Source: JAJTGZ01 sp964403525
GTDB lineage: Bacteria > Planctomycetota > Phycisphaerae > Phycisphaerales > UBA1924
NCBI GenBank assembly: GCA_964403525.1
Contig: CAYOGE010000010.1
Coordinates: 29,317 to 93,316, forward strand
Length of the DNA: 64,000 nt
Direction: 5' to 3'
Part shown: positions 1 to 9,060 of the stretch, piece by piece
How positions within the stretch are numbered: the stretch's first letter is position 1
Layout of the letters: every line of letters starts with the position of its first letter
The notes under the pieces: generated by a model
Database searches by the model: none
What the model saw: only the letters and a program-made list of their open reading frames with translations
What the model was told of the DNA's origin: nothing
Position numbers and translations under genes: made by a program

Positions 1-433
1 CCTTCGCCAGCGCCTTCATCCCCGCGTGCTCGAGCGTGCCAAGGAGCGTGACAACCTCGGCGAACATTTTCTCCGGGTCGTTGGCCGAGACGGGCAGCAG
101 CTCGCGCATCTGCTCGATCGTCGCTTCCGACGGCGCGATGCTGCGCAGGATGATCTGCATCTCCCCCTGGTAGGCCTGCGTCTCACCCTCGAGGTAGGCG
201 AACCCTTCGGCGGGCAGGCTCTCGTACGTCTCGCGGTCGATCGACCACATGCGCCCGGCCATCTCCCCCGTTTTGTCCTTTACCAGCACCTTCAGGAACG
301 GCTTGTCGTTCTTCGTGCGCCCCAGCTGCGTGTTGCTGATGCAAAAGAGCCCCTGCACGTACTCGGACGGCTCAAGCTGGGTGATGTAGCGGCGGCTGCC
401 GGGCGTGTTGGTTGGCGCTGCGGTGGTCGTCAT
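1..433 (-). CDS. YhaM-type 3'-5' exoribonuclease, partial (C-terminus outside window)
   Basis: This is the first ~144 residues of a protein that runs off the left edge. After a short leader it reads ITQLEPSEYVQGLFCISNTQ, then NDKPFLKVLVKDKTGEMAGRMW. That is the OB-fold nucleic-acid-binding domain typical of the YhaM/CBF1 family, in which an HD phosphohydrolase domain follows. The HD domain is not visible here. Family members degrade RNA or single-stranded DNA from the 3' end in the cytoplasm. The ATG at 433 is preceded by TACACT seven bases upstream and TTGCTG sixteen bases before that, so the transcript may start almost at the ATG; I see no Shine-Dalgarno sequence. The family call is good, the exact activity is inferred. 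Confidence 0.8.
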   Translation of the reverse strand, partial: MTTTAAPTNTPGSRRYITQLEPSEYVQGLFCISNTQLGRTKNDKPFLKVLVKDKTGEMAGRMWSIDRETYESLPAEGFAYLEGETQAYQGEMQIILRSIAPSEATIEQMRELLPVSANDPEKMFAEVVTLLGTLEHAGMKALAK

Positions 434-468
434 ATCCGTAAGTGTAGGGAACGCCCGCGGAACAGCAA
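434..468 (-). promoter_or_regulatory. Putative promoter of the YhaM-type gene
   Basis: On the minus strand TTGCTG (463-468) is followed after 16 bp by TACACT (441-446). The -10 box ends seven bases before the ATG, which would give a leaderless or nearly leaderless mRNA. Confidence 0.45.
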
Positions 469-484
469 CCCCTCGCGGGCGAGG

Positions 485-1429
485 CTACGACCGCCCTGAC
501 AGCAAGACCAGCACGGCGAGGTCGTAGCCCGCGTGCGTCCCTACCACCACCCCGAAGCCACGGGAGAGATAGACACAGGCGAAGTACGCCCCCGCGGCGG
601 TGTAAAACAACGCGTTGCCCCACCGCACCCGCGCCAGCGCTGCGCCCGGCCCCTGATTCACGAGCGTCTCCACCGCCGAGAAGAACCCCTGGCCCGTTTG
701 CGGGTCGTAGGTAAACGCCGCGTCGTGGTAGACCGCAAAGCAGAGCGAAGTCAGGGCCACGCACACCACCGCGCGCGTCCCTTTCGATGTCACAAACGAC
801 TTGAGGATCGTGTCGGTCGCCGCGATCATGATCAGGCGGAAGAGCAGTTCCTCGTACACCCCCGCACCCACCGCGATCGTTGCCCGTGCCTGCCACGGCA
901 TGGTGCGCAGCGAATCACCCGCCTGGGCCGCCGCCGCCAGCGCGCTCCCCCCGGTGCCAGCCCCGGTCATCCGAGCCGCGGCGTCTGTGACCACCGCCGC
1001 CAGCACGATCAGCGGCAGCACCCACATCGCCGACTCAAGGAACATCCCCATGACCACCATCGGTCGGACGGCCCAGCGGTCGTGCCGGATGACGTGCATC
1101 ACCATCAGCACCACGGCGATCATGATGCCGGGCACCATCAGGCCGATCACGCCGAAGTGCTCGAAGAAGAGGTTCAGCAGCGACTCCGCGCGGATCTGCG
1201 TCGTCACGTTCGCCGCCGGGTCGCGCAGGAACCAGATCGACCCCACCTCGTAGAGCACGATCAGCGGCACGAGAAAGACCAGCGCGTGCAGGGGCAGGCG
1301 CGAGAGCGTCCAGTAGTCGTCACGCCACCGGTCCGGCGTGGCCGCCTTCGCCTTCGTCCGATGCCGCTCCTGAATTCGACGCACGTTCGACAAGGCCGCA
1401 TCATTCGCAGCGGACAGGGTCCCCGCCAC
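485..1429 (-). CDS. CPBP family intramembrane glutamic endopeptidase-like protein
   Basis: A polytopic membrane protein of 314 residues with several hydrophobic segments (around residues 45-65, 90-110, 125-150) and a C-terminal half containing GAGVYEELLFR. The EExxxR motif is the first catalytic motif of CPBP/Rce1/Abi proteases, and a later FAVYHDAAF segment supplies the conserved histidine region. A final GTHAGYDLAVL segment fits the last conserved helix. Bacterial members are mostly uncharacterised and some are linked to bacteriocin immunity or protein maturation; no substrate can be inferred here. It lies downstream of the kelch/dockerin gene on the same strand, 41 bp after that gene's stop codon. 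The start could be internal, since the first ~40 residues are polar. Confidence 0.8.
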   Translation of the reverse strand: MAGTLSAANDAALSNVRRIQERHRTKAKAATPDRWRDDYWTLSRLPLHALVFLVPLIVLYEVGSIWFLRDPAANVTTQIRAESLLNLFFEHFGVIGLMVPGIMIAVVLMVMHVIRHDRWAVRPMVVMGMFLESAMWVLPLIVLAAVVTDAAARMTGAGTGGSALAAAAQAGDSLRTMPWQARATIAVGAGVYEELLFRLIMIAATDTILKSFVTSKGTRAVVCVALTSLCFAVYHDAAFTYDPQTGQGFFSAVETLVNQGPGAALARVRWGNALFYTAAGAYFACVYLSRGFGVVVGTHAGYDLAVLVLLSGRS

Positions 1430-1470
1430 GGAAGAGAGGTGCCCTTTGCGAGGGGCTGCCCACGCCGCGA

Positions 1471-4400
1471 TCAGCTGCAGCCAGCAAAGAAGAGGTCGAT
1501 GAACGCGATGAAGTCGTTGTTGTCGAACCGACCGTCCCGGCCGCGCACGCCGCCCTGGGCGCCCAGATCGGCCCGTTCGTTCTGGTCGAAGAACAAGTTG
1601 ATAAAGACGACAAAGTCGTTGTTGTCAAAGTGTCCGTCGGGCCCGGCCGCACCGCCCTGGCTCCCCACATCCGCCGGGGAGAGGACGAACGTCCGCGCGG
1701 GTGTGGCTGCGCTGATGCAGGCGGTGCCGAGAGCGTCTGAGTAGTGGGCGGTGACGGTGCACGCGATGTCAGCTTCCCCCCCGTTGCCGCCGCCGAGCAA
1801 CGCGCCCGGCAGGCTGAGAGTGGCCGTGACGGCCGAGGGAACCGCACCCGCGTCGATCGGCTGCCCGTTCAACGTCCACTGATAGCTCAGCGCTGCCCCG
1901 GGGGCCGTGGCTTGAACGGCGGCCTGTGTCGTCGAACTGAAGCAGACGTCTTGCATCCCCCTCTGCGGCGCGACCGTGAACTGTGGACCGTAGCAGAGCA
2001 GCCAGGTGTCGCCCAGTGTGCCGCCCGCGCCCTGGCCGCCAAAGATGACGACCGCTTTGCGTTCCGGGTCGAAAGCCATACCGTGGCTTGAGCGGCCCGG
2101 TGGCGTCGGCCCGTCGGTGATGACCGGGGTCCAGCGCCCGCCCCTGTACTCCCAGAGGTCGTTCAGGGGCGTCCCATCACCGCCGACGCCGCCGAAGAGA
2201 ATCGTGGCATCGCGGACGGGGTCGTAGACCATGGTGTGGCCAAACCGCGGTTGCGGCCCGCCGACCGGCAGCGGCGTCCAGCTCTCGTTTAGATTCCACG
2301 TGTCACCCCAGATGGTGCCGTTGGCGCCGGTCCGGCCGCCGAAGAGCAGCGTGCTGAAGCTGCGGTTGGTCACGGTCTGGGCCATCGCGCCGCGCCCGCG
2401 GATCGGCGGCACGACCCCAGCCCCCGCCGAAACCTGCGTCCAGTCCTGTCCGGCGAAACCGCCGATGCTCCACGTGTCGTTCAGCGGTGTGGAGCTGTAG
2501 TTCTCACCGCCAAACAGCAGCATGCCGTCGAACGTGGGGGCGGCCATTGACCAGAATCGGGCGGAAGGGGCGGTAGAAAGGCCGCCCGAGATGTTCACCC
2601 ACCGCTCGCCGTCAAACGAGTAGGTATCCGCGCCGGCACCGTAGCCCCCAAACAGGAGCAGGCCGCCGAAGTCTGAACCGGCGAGCGCGCTGGCAGTGCG
2701 CGGCGAAACGTTCGCCGTCTGAACGTGCCGCCAGCGGAGGCCGTCGAATGCCCACGTGTCGCCGTACGTTCCACCGGGCCCACTGCCCGCGACGACAAGG
2801 CTCTCGGAGGTGCCGCCAGCCCACGCCATGCTCAGTTCGGTGCGCGCAGCGGGAGCCGATGGAGAATTGATCTGTACCCACCGGGGCCTGGGCAGGCCCG
2901 GGTTGCCCGCTCCGGTGGCGACGGCGGATGCGCACCCGTAGGAAATGAGGCAGTCATACTGCTCATTGCCCGGGCGGTGCATCGGTAGCCGCAGGGTGGG
3001 CGAGTTGGCGGTCTCGTTCTCGCTGACAGGAATGGCCTGACCGCTGACACGCCATTGGTAGCGGATCATCGAACCGGGGAACGCCGAAGCGGAGGCGGTG
3101 AGCGAGACCTGCTGACCGGGCGTGCCCAGGACCGCGTACGGTGAACAATCGACCTCTCGCGTGATCGTGGTGGAGGCCGAGAGCTCAACCGGCGTGAAGC
3201 CGATGCGGTAGACGCTCTGGCCAACGCTGTAGACAGCTTCGCCGTTGGGCAGCACCGCTACCGCGAGCGGGAGGCTCGGCGGCGTGCTTGCCACGTCGCC
3301 CCACGCGCGCCCGTCAAAGCGGGCGACCCGGTAGATGCCGACGTTGCCCGGCAGCACGTTGAACCCGCCGCACGCCAGCAACGACCCGTCCGCCATGACC
3401 GCCAAACCCGTTGTGAAACTGAAGTTGCCCGCCCCGGTGTTCGCGTAGTTCTCCCAGGTCGAGCCCGTCCAGCGGACGAGCGTACGCGCCGCGGCGCCTC
3501 CCACAGTCAGCAGTGCGCCGCCGGCCACCGGCGATCCGTCAGGGAGGATGGCCATCGCTCGCACGTTGCCGTACACCGGCTGAGGGAGTGTTGACCAGCT
3601 GCCGCCGTTGAACACATGGATCGTGCTGGCGGCTACGCCGCCGACGGTGGAATCAGTCGATGCATACACCTTGCCCGCACGGTCCATCGCGCACGCAAAG
3701 ACCTCAGACGTCGGACCTCCCGAGGTGCCAACGCGCGCCAGCACCCCGTCAGCACCGCCGAACCGGGCGACAAACGCGGCGTCGCTCGCGATCGACTGCC
3801 AGTTGCTCGCACCGCCAAACGAGCCGAACACGATCATGTCACCCTCTGGCAAGGGTGATGCAGCGACGCCGTTGACAGCCCCCGGCCCGCTCACAATGGC
3901 GACCGGTTCGTAGACCTGGCCGTTCCAACGCCACGCGGGCGAGGCTCCAAAGGCGAGTTCCGGCCCACTCCGGTAGTACTGCGTGCCCGGCGCGCTGCGC
4001 GCGGCCAGGTAGCGGACATCCTGTCCCGGAGGAGTCGGAGCCCAACCCGGTGCGATCTGCTCAGACCATGTGGATCGCAGGGTGGCGATCCGGTTGGCCG
4101 ATACGCCGTTGATAGACGTGAATGCCCCTCCGATGATCAGATCACCATTCGGCAGCGTGCGCACCAGCGACAAGTTGCCGTTCGCTCCGCTTCCGACCGT
4201 GCGCCAAGTGGCAGGCGAGCCGTTGGGCCCACCGGCACGGCAACTCAATCGACTGAGCTGCAGATCGTCCGCGAGGCTTGCGGCGACGAGCGAGCCGTCG
4301 GCCGCCCAGGTGAGCGAGATCACAAACCCCAAGGGATTTGGCGCTGGTGGGGCGCCAGCCTCCCAAGTCAAACCGTTCCAGTAGGCGACACCCCCCGAGT

Positions 4401-5253
4401 CAGTGCCAGAGCCAGCCGACACTGAGTAGTTGGCCTTGGAAAAAGAGCCACCGATGTAAAAGCCGTTAGGGTTCTTGGGGTCCGCAACAATCGCAAACGC
4501 TGAACTGTCCACGCCGTTTGCGCCCCCCGGACCGCTACCAACAGGCTGCCACGCGCCGGTATGAGGTGCTGGGAGCCGGGCGACGTAGTTTCCTGGGCCG
4601 GTGCCGGTGAGGGGCCTGAACGTGCCGACGGCGACAAGATCACCGTTGCCAATCTCGGCCAGTTCTTTGACGTTCGCGTTCAATCCAGTTCCGACTGGTT
4701 GCCACACGTTGCCGACGAGCTTGAGCACGCCGGTGGATGGGGTTCCGAGAGATCCACCGGCCATGAGTTCACCCGATCGAGTAACCAACAGACAAGCCAC
4801 GTCGACAGCATTGATGCCGCTGCTCCCTCCGCCACCGCTCGTTCCGAGTGCCGACCAGGAAGTGCCGTTCCACTTGGCGATGTTGGTGGACACAACCCCG
4901 CCGATGGTGCTGAACTGGCCACAGGCGATCAGGTCGCCGTTGGGCATCGTTGTCAAGGCGCGGATGTACCCGGTAGGCAGCGCGCCGATCAACGACCAGC
5001 CCGTTCCATTCCATTTCGCCACGCCTCGCATCGGCGTGCCGCCGCTGCTTGAGAACAATCCACCCGCGTAAACCTCTGTGACCGTCGAGCCGGGAGCCGC
5101 CCGCGTGGTGACTGCATAGGTGGTGGCGTCAAACCCTTGACCGAGATTGGACCACGTTTGCGTGCACTGAGCGCTGGACTGTTGCACTGCCCCAAGCGCG
5201 AGCAGCGCGGCAATGCACAGGCGCAGGAACAAAACGGATTGGGATGAGCGCAT
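1471..5253 (-). CDS. Secreted multidomain beta-propeller/kelch protein with C-terminal GC-type dockerin pair
   Basis: A 1260-residue exported protein. I place the start at 5253 (MRSSQSVLFLRLC) because it gives a clean signal peptide ending at SSAQC and has GGAG ten bases upstream. The N-terminal half repeats WNGTxW-type blades, suggesting a beta-propeller. An Ig-like segment (YQWRVSGQ) follows, then about five kelch repeats (LLFGG, DTWxF), a second Ig-like domain (YQWTLNGQ), and two tandem repeats of the form GxxGxDGxxDNNDF with FINLFF and FIDLFF, ending AGCS. These tails are known from planctomycetes as GC-type dockerin domains and are thought to anchor or sort secreted proteins. No enzymatic motif is evident; adhesion or surface binding is inference. 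Confidence 0.85.
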   Translation of the reverse strand: MRSSQSVLFLRLCIAALLALGAVQQSSAQCTQTWSNLGQGFDATTYAVTTRAAPGSTVTEVYAGGLFSSSGGTPMRGVAKWNGTGWSLIGALPTGYIRALTTMPNGDLIACGQFSTIGGVVSTNIAKWNGTSWSALGTSGGGGSSGINAVDVACLLVTRSGELMAGGSLGTPSTGVLKLVGNVWQPVGTGLNANVKELAEIGNGDLVAVGTFRPLTGTGPGNYVARLPAPHTGAWQPVGSGPGGANGVDSSAFAIVADPKNPNGFYIGGSFSKANYSVSAGSGTDSGGVAYWNGLTWEAGAPPAPNPLGFVISLTWAADGSLVAASLADDLQLSRLSCRAGGPNGSPATWRTVGSGANGNLSLVRTLPNGDLIIGGAFTSINGVSANRIATLRSTWSEQIAPGWAPTPPGQDVRYLAARSAPGTQYYRSGPELAFGASPAWRWNGQVYEPVAIVSGPGAVNGVAASPLPEGDMIVFGSFGGASNWQSIASDAAFVARFGGADGVLARVGTSGGPTSEVFACAMDRAGKVYASTDSTVGGVAASTIHVFNGGSWSTLPQPVYGNVRAMAILPDGSPVAGGALLTVGGAAARTLVRWTGSTWENYANTGAGNFSFTTGLAVMADGSLLACGGFNVLPGNVGIYRVARFDGRAWGDVASTPPSLPLAVAVLPNGEAVYSVGQSVYRIGFTPVELSASTTITREVDCSPYAVLGTPGQQVSLTASASAFPGSMIRYQWRVSGQAIPVSENETANSPTLRLPMHRPGNEQYDCLISYGCASAVATGAGNPGLPRPRWVQINSPSAPAARTELSMAWAGGTSESLVVAGSGPGGTYGDTWAFDGLRWRHVQTANVSPRTASALAGSDFGGLLLFGGYGAGADTYSFDGERWVNISGGLSTAPSARFWSMAAPTFDGMLLFGGENYSSTPLNDTWSIGGFAGQDWTQVSAGAGVVPPIRGRGAMAQTVTNRSFSTLLFGGRTGANGTIWGDTWNLNESWTPLPVGGPQPRFGHTMVYDPVRDATILFGGVGGDGTPLNDLWEYRGGRWTPVITDGPTPPGRSSHGMAFDPERKAVVIFGGQGAGGTLGDTWLLCYGPQFTVAPQRGMQDVCFSSTTQAAVQATAPGAALSYQWTLNGQPIDAGAVPSAVTATLSLPGALLGGGNGGEADIACTVTAHYSDALGTACISAATPARTFVLSPADVGSQGGAAGPDGHFDNNDFVVFINLFFDQNERADLGAQGGVRGRDGRFDNNDFIAFIDLFFAGCS

Positions 5254-5402
5254 CGGGTGAAAGCTCCACGCGGAATCCGCAAGGTACACCGGAACACCGC
5301 GAAAAGAGCATACCTAAAAAGCGCGTACCCGCAACCCGTTCTGATGAGGATCGACCCCGTGACGACTGATTTGCCCGCGAGGGGGGGGAGCCTCACCTCA
5401 CA

Positions 5403-5438
5403 AAAGCAATACAGGCCAGCTCAGCGAGCGGGCCTGCG
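5403..5438 (-). terminator. Rho-independent terminator after rpsT
   Basis: On the minus strand CAGGCC and GGCCTG (5412-5417 and 5431-5436) enclose an inner GCTC/GAGC stem and are followed by TATTGCTTTTG. It sits about 55 bp past the rpsT stop codon. Confidence 0.55.
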
Positions 5439-5490
5439 GCGCATATCCATCTTGTCTTACACGTACGCCAAAGGACTTGTCGCCAATGCC

Positions 5491-5811
5491 TCAGCTCTTC
5501 TTGACGGCCTTCTTGGCAGCGCTCTTGGTCCCGGCCGGGGCACCCGAGACAACGCGCGACTTGAGCCGTGCGTTCAGGCGGCTCTTGCGACGAGCGGCCT
5601 GGTTCTTGTGGATCGTCCCCTTTGCGGAGGTGCGGTCGATCACGCGGGCGGCGGTCTTGAACGCGGCCTTGGCCTCGTCGACCGTGCCGTGCGCGATCTT
5701 CTCGAGCAGTTCCTTGATCGCGTCGCGCATCTTCCGCTTGCGGAAGCGGTTGAGACCGTTGCGGGTTTCGTTCTGGCGGACGCGCTTCTTGGCAGAAAGG
5801 GAATGAGCCAT
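5491..5811 (-). CDS. rpsT: 30S ribosomal protein S20
   Basis: A basic 106-residue protein beginning MAHSLSAKKRVRQNETRN, the classic S20 N-terminus, with the helical RKRKMRDAIKELLEKI and KGTIHKNQAARRKSRL segments that bind 16S rRNA. The ATG at 5811 is preferred over an upstream one because S20 proteins begin at MA.S.KK. The protein has a longer Ala/Lys-rich tail (about 20 residues ending KKAVKKS) than the ~87-residue E. coli protein. It is monocistronic here, with its own terminator, and lies head-to-head with the tRNA-Arg gene. Confidence 0.97.
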   Translation of the reverse strand: MAHSLSAKKRVRQNETRNGLNRFRKRKMRDAIKELLEKIAHGTVDEAKAAFKTAARVIDRTSAKGTIHKNQAARRKSRLNARLKSRVVSGAPAGTKSAAKKAVKKS

Positions 5812-5970
5812 GGTCGTTTCAGTATCCGTGGTCGGGAGGTGGGCAGGCAAACTCGCCCCCGCGGCGCTCCGCGAAGGGCCGCAACAATAGTGCCCAAACC
5901 TCTCCCCGGCAAGTCGGCCCCTCCCACCGCTTGCCTAACGGGTCCTGCGGCAATAAGGTTGCCCCACGCA

Positions 5971-6044
5971 GCGGGCGTAGCTCAATTGGATAGAGCATCT
6001 GACTACGAATCAGAAGGTTAGGGGTTCGAGTCCCTTCGCCCGCA
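5971..6044 (+). tRNA. tRNA-Arg (anticodon ACG)
   Basis: A 74-base cloverleaf: acceptor gcgggcg pairs with cgcccgc, D-loop tagctcaattggatagagc, anticodon stem tctga/tcaga with loop ctacgaa (anticodon ACG), and T-arm ggggttcgagtcccc-like. CCA is not encoded. ACG would be edited to ICG by TadA to read CGU/CGC/CGA. Confidence 0.97.
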
Positions 6045-6055
6045 TTGACCCTTTG

Positions 6056-6086
6056 AAAACCTCGCCCCAGGGCGGGGTTTTTTCGT
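6056..6086 (+). terminator. Rho-independent terminator after tRNA-Arg
   Basis: The hairpin aaaacctcgccc / gggcggggtttt is followed by a run of six T's, twelve bases downstream of the tRNA. Confidence 0.85.
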
Positions 6087-6179
6087 GAGCCCCCCACCTC
6101 CAACTGCCGGGATGACCCGGATCTTCTGCCGGGCCCATGGGCGTGCAATGGTGCGTTCGCGTACCACTACACTCGCGGC

Positions 6180-6881
6180 GTGACAGACGCACTCAACATC
6201 CGCGACCTCGCGTTCCGGTTTCCCGGCGCGCCCGCTGATGCACCCACGGTAAGCATCCCAGGCCTCACGCTGGCGACCGGTGAGCAGGCTCTCCTCTCCG
6301 GCCCGAGCGGGTGCGGCAAGAGCACCCTGCTCAGCCTGATCGCCGGGCTCCTCTCCGCGGACGCCGGCTCAGTCACCATCGCGGGCGAGGACATTCAATC
6401 GCTCAGCGGGGCGGCGAGGGACCGGCTCCGCGGCCGGCGCATCGGCATGGTCTTTCAGACCTTCAACCTTCTCAACGGCTTCACCGCCGCCGAGAACGTC
6501 ATGCTCGCGTTGATGTTCTCCGACCTTCCACCCGGCGCTCACCGCGAGCGTGCCACACAGTTGCTGTCCACACTCGGGCTCGATCGGGCGCACCAGAACC
6601 GGCACACCGACCGCCTCTCCATCGGCCAGCAGCAACGCGTCGCCGTGGCCCGCGCGCTCGCCTGCACCCCTGCGCTCGTGCTCGCCGACGAGCCCACGGC
6701 CAGCCTTGACCCCGAGAACGCGGACGCCGCCATCGAGCTTCTTAAGTCCGCCTGCTCTGCCGCCAACGCTGCGCTGCTTTGCGTGAGCCACGACCCCGCG
6801 CTCCCCGCGCTGTTCCCGCGCCACATGACGATGCAGGAGATCGGCCCACGCCCGGCCCACGCAGGCGGGAGGGCTCGATGA
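6180..6881 (+). CDS. ABC transporter ATP-binding protein (LolD/MacB-type)
   Basis: A 233-residue ATPase with Walker A GPSGCGKST near residue 41, Q-loop VFQTFNLL, a variant signature LSIGQQQRV in place of LSGGQ, Walker B LVLADEPTA and the H-loop VSHD. It begins at a GTG; TACACT ends six bases before it and there is no ribosome site, so the mRNA is probably leaderless. Its stop overlaps the ATG of the FtsX-type permease by four bases (ATGA), so the two are translationally coupled. With the downstream DUF3299-like gene it forms a three-gene export or mechanotransmission-type ABC module. Substrate is unknown. Confidence 0.9.
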   Translation: MTDALNIRDLAFRFPGAPADAPTVSIPGLTLATGEQALLSGPSGCGKSTLLSLIAGLLSADAGSVTIAGEDIQSLSGAARDRLRGRRIGMVFQTFNLLNGFTAAENVMLALMFSDLPPGAHRERATQLLSTLGLDRAHQNRHTDRLSIGQQQRVAVARALACTPALVLADEPTASLDPENADAAIELLKSACSAANAALLCVSHDPALPALFPRHMTMQEIGPRPAHAGGRAR

Positions 6882-8149
6882 TGGCGATGACCGACCTTTC
6901 AATCGTCAGGCGTTCGCTCACGAGCCGTTGGTTCGCGACGGGCACCACGGTGCTCACGGTGGGCGTCGCCGTCGGCCTCCTGCTGGTGCTGATCGCGCTC
7001 CGCAGCGCGGGGGAGCAGGCGTTCTCGCGGGGCACCGGCAACATGCACCTGATCGTCTCGGCCGACACCAGCCCGCTCAACAGCGTGCTCAACACGGTCT
7101 ATTACGCCGGCGCGCCCGCGCGGAAGGTGCCGCTCTCACGCTATGAGGCGCTCCGGGCCGACGGGCGCGTCGAGTGGGCCCTGCCGATGGTGCAGGGTGA
7201 CAACTTCAAGGGCTTCCCGACCGTCGCGACCGATGCTGACTATTTCACAAAGTTCAAGCCGGCCGCGGACACAGGGTGGTCGTTCGCGCAGGGGCGCCCG
7301 TTCGAGAAGCAGCACGAAGTCGTTCTCGGCGCAGAGGCGGCCGCCGGTACCGGGTTGCGCATCGGCGACACCGTGGCGATCACCCACGGAACAGACCCAA
7401 ACGGCGCCGAAGTTCACACCGACTTCCCGTTCACCGTCGTCGGCATCCTGAACCCGACAGCGACGCGCCACGATCGCGCTGTCTTCATGAACCTCACGTC
7501 TGTCTGGATCATGCACGCCCACGACCTGCGTGAAGAAGCGGGCAACCACGAAGAGCCCACAGAGGCGAACCTCACCCCCGCCGAGAAGCCCCTCACCGGC
7601 ATCTACGTGCGTCTCCGCTCGCGCGCCGGGTCGGACACGCCGCCGACGCTCCCGCAGGTCTTTGAGTCCCTCCGCGCCGACGGAACGATCACGGTCGCCC
7701 AGCCCGCCCAGCAGGTCACTCGTTTGTTCGACATCGTCGGGAGCGTCGACAAGATCATCTTCGCGCTGGCCGCCGCCGTCGTCGTCTCGACGAGCGTCAC
7801 CATCATGCTCGTGCTCTACCAGGCGATGGAGCTTCGGCGGCGCCAGGTGGCCGTGCTGCGCGTGCTGGGCGCCAGCCGCGGGCGCGTGTTCATGCTCACC
7901 CTCACCGAGGCCGCCATCATCGGCCTTGCCGCGTCGATCCTCGGCACCGCCTTCGCCTTCGTCGGCTCGCACGCCGTCGCCGCGGCCGTCCACCACTACC
8001 TGCAGATCACCATCACCCCGAAGCTCGACCCGAGGTGGATCATCTCCATCATCGCCGGCGCCACGGCCCTCGCCTGCACCGCGGGGATTGTGCCCGCGAT
8101 CGTTGCCTACCGGACGGATGTGCTCCGCAACCTCCGGCCGATCGGTTAG
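6878..8149 (+). CDS. FtsX/MacB-family ABC transporter permease
   Basis: A 423-residue permease starting MMAMTDLSIVRRSL, overlapping the ATPase stop by four bases. It has one N-terminal membrane helix (residues ~20-40), a large extracytoplasmic domain of about 220 residues, then three helices (around IIFALAAAVVVSTSVTIMLV, AAIIGLAASILGTAFAFV and IISIIAGATALACTAGIV). That is the type VII MacB/FtsX topology, in which the partner protein or substrate is handled in the periplasm rather than moved through the membrane. A conserved RRRQVAVLRVLGAS coupling-helix segment precedes the penultimate helix. It works with the preceding ATPase. Confidence 0.9.
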   Translation: MMAMTDLSIVRRSLTSRWFATGTTVLTVGVAVGLLLVLIALRSAGEQAFSRGTGNMHLIVSADTSPLNSVLNTVYYAGAPARKVPLSRYEALRADGRVEWALPMVQGDNFKGFPTVATDADYFTKFKPAADTGWSFAQGRPFEKQHEVVLGAEAAAGTGLRIGDTVAITHGTDPNGAEVHTDFPFTVVGILNPTATRHDRAVFMNLTSVWIMHAHDLREEAGNHEEPTEANLTPAEKPLTGIYVRLRSRAGSDTPPTLPQVFESLRADGTITVAQPAQQVTRLFDIVGSVDKIIFALAAAVVVSTSVTIMLVLYQAMELRRRQVAVLRVLGASRGRVFMLTLTEAAIIGLAASILGTAFAFVGSHAVAAAVHHYLQITITPKLDPRWIISIIAGATALACTAGIVPAIVAYRTDVLRNLRPIG

Positions 8150-8200
8150 TGCCGTCGCCGCCGGTTCCGAGCACGGCCGCCCAAACGCGTACCATCTGGC

Positions 8201-9055
8201 ATGCGACTGTTCTGGGCACTGTTGCTGGTGATCCTCCTCGCCGGGGCTGCGGCGGCGTTTCTCGGCTCACCCCCTGCTCGCACACCCACGCCGCCACAGG
8301 CAGATGCAGCGCCGTCGCCCGCTGGCGATGCACCCGCAACGGAGCCGACCAAGACAACCGCTCCAGCAGAGGCTTCAACGCCACCGGCCGACCCTGCATT
8401 GATCGACTTCAAGCTCGACCTTGAGAACGCCATCTCCGCGGCCGCCAAGACCCCTCCGGAGGCACCGCACGCGCCCAAGCCCATGCCGTCCGCTGCGGAG
8501 GGCACGCCGGTTGAACTCCCCACAAGCGACGCATGGCCCGCTGCAAAGATCACCCCGGCCAAGGCCGTGCGCATCGGCAACGAGCTCGTGATCGACGGGC
8601 GATTCCGCGTGAAAGGTGCCGGCACCGAGAGTGACCCCTACGTCGTTCCCTTCGATCTGCTGATGAGCGCGGCCGACGTCTACGACCCACGCAAGGGTCT
8701 CACCAAAGTGCCCCAGCGCGTCGCCTTTCTCCACGAGAAGTACGTCCGGCTGAACGGGTACATCGCTTTCCCCATCAGTTCAACCGACCCGCACCAGGCG
8801 CTTGTGATGTTCAACCAGTGGGACGGCTGCTGCATCGGGGTGCCCCCCACAACCTACGACTCGGTCGAGACAAACCTCTCCCAGCCCGCCACGGGCGACG
8901 ACAAGTTCATCACGTTCGGGACAACAACCGGCGTGCTGAAGGTCGATCCGTACGTCGACAACGGCTGGCTGCTGGGGCTTTACGTCCTCGACCACGCCAC
9001 GCTCACCAACGGCAAGAGCGAGCCGGTGTCCCCCAAGCAGATGCCCGCGAACTGA
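8201..9055 (+). CDS. DUF3299-like membrane-anchored/secreted protein, partner of the FtsX-type ABC system
   Basis: A 284-residue protein with an N-terminal hydrophobic anchor (LFWALLLVILLAGAAAAFL), a Pro/Ala-rich linker to about residue 110, and a globular C-terminal domain. The domain contains KYVRLNGYIAFP and GCCIGVPPTTYDSV, resembling the DUF3299 pattern in which an NG-x-V-x-GY strand precedes a Cys-x-x-VPPPP motif. The paired cysteines before VPP could bind a metal or be redox-active; that is inference. TACCAT ends five bases before the ATG and no ribosome site is visible, so it may have its own leaderless promoter although it is 51 bp after the permease. Confidence 0.7.
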   Translation: MRLFWALLLVILLAGAAAAFLGSPPARTPTPPQADAAPSPAGDAPATEPTKTTAPAEASTPPADPALIDFKLDLENAISAAAKTPPEAPHAPKPMPSAAEGTPVELPTSDAWPAAKITPAKAVRIGNELVIDGRFRVKGAGTESDPYVVPFDLLMSAADVYDPRKGLTKVPQRVAFLHEKYVRLNGYIAFPISSTDPHQALVMFNQWDGCCIGVPPTTYDSVETNLSQPATGDDKFITFGTTTGVLKVDPYVDNGWLLGLYVLDHATLTNGKSEPVSPKQMPAN

Positions 9056-9060
9056 ACCGT

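Noticed and set aside
5257..6021. 254-residue plus-strand frame across rpsT and into tRNA-Arg
   Set aside because: It is antisense to S20 and ends inside the tRNA gene.
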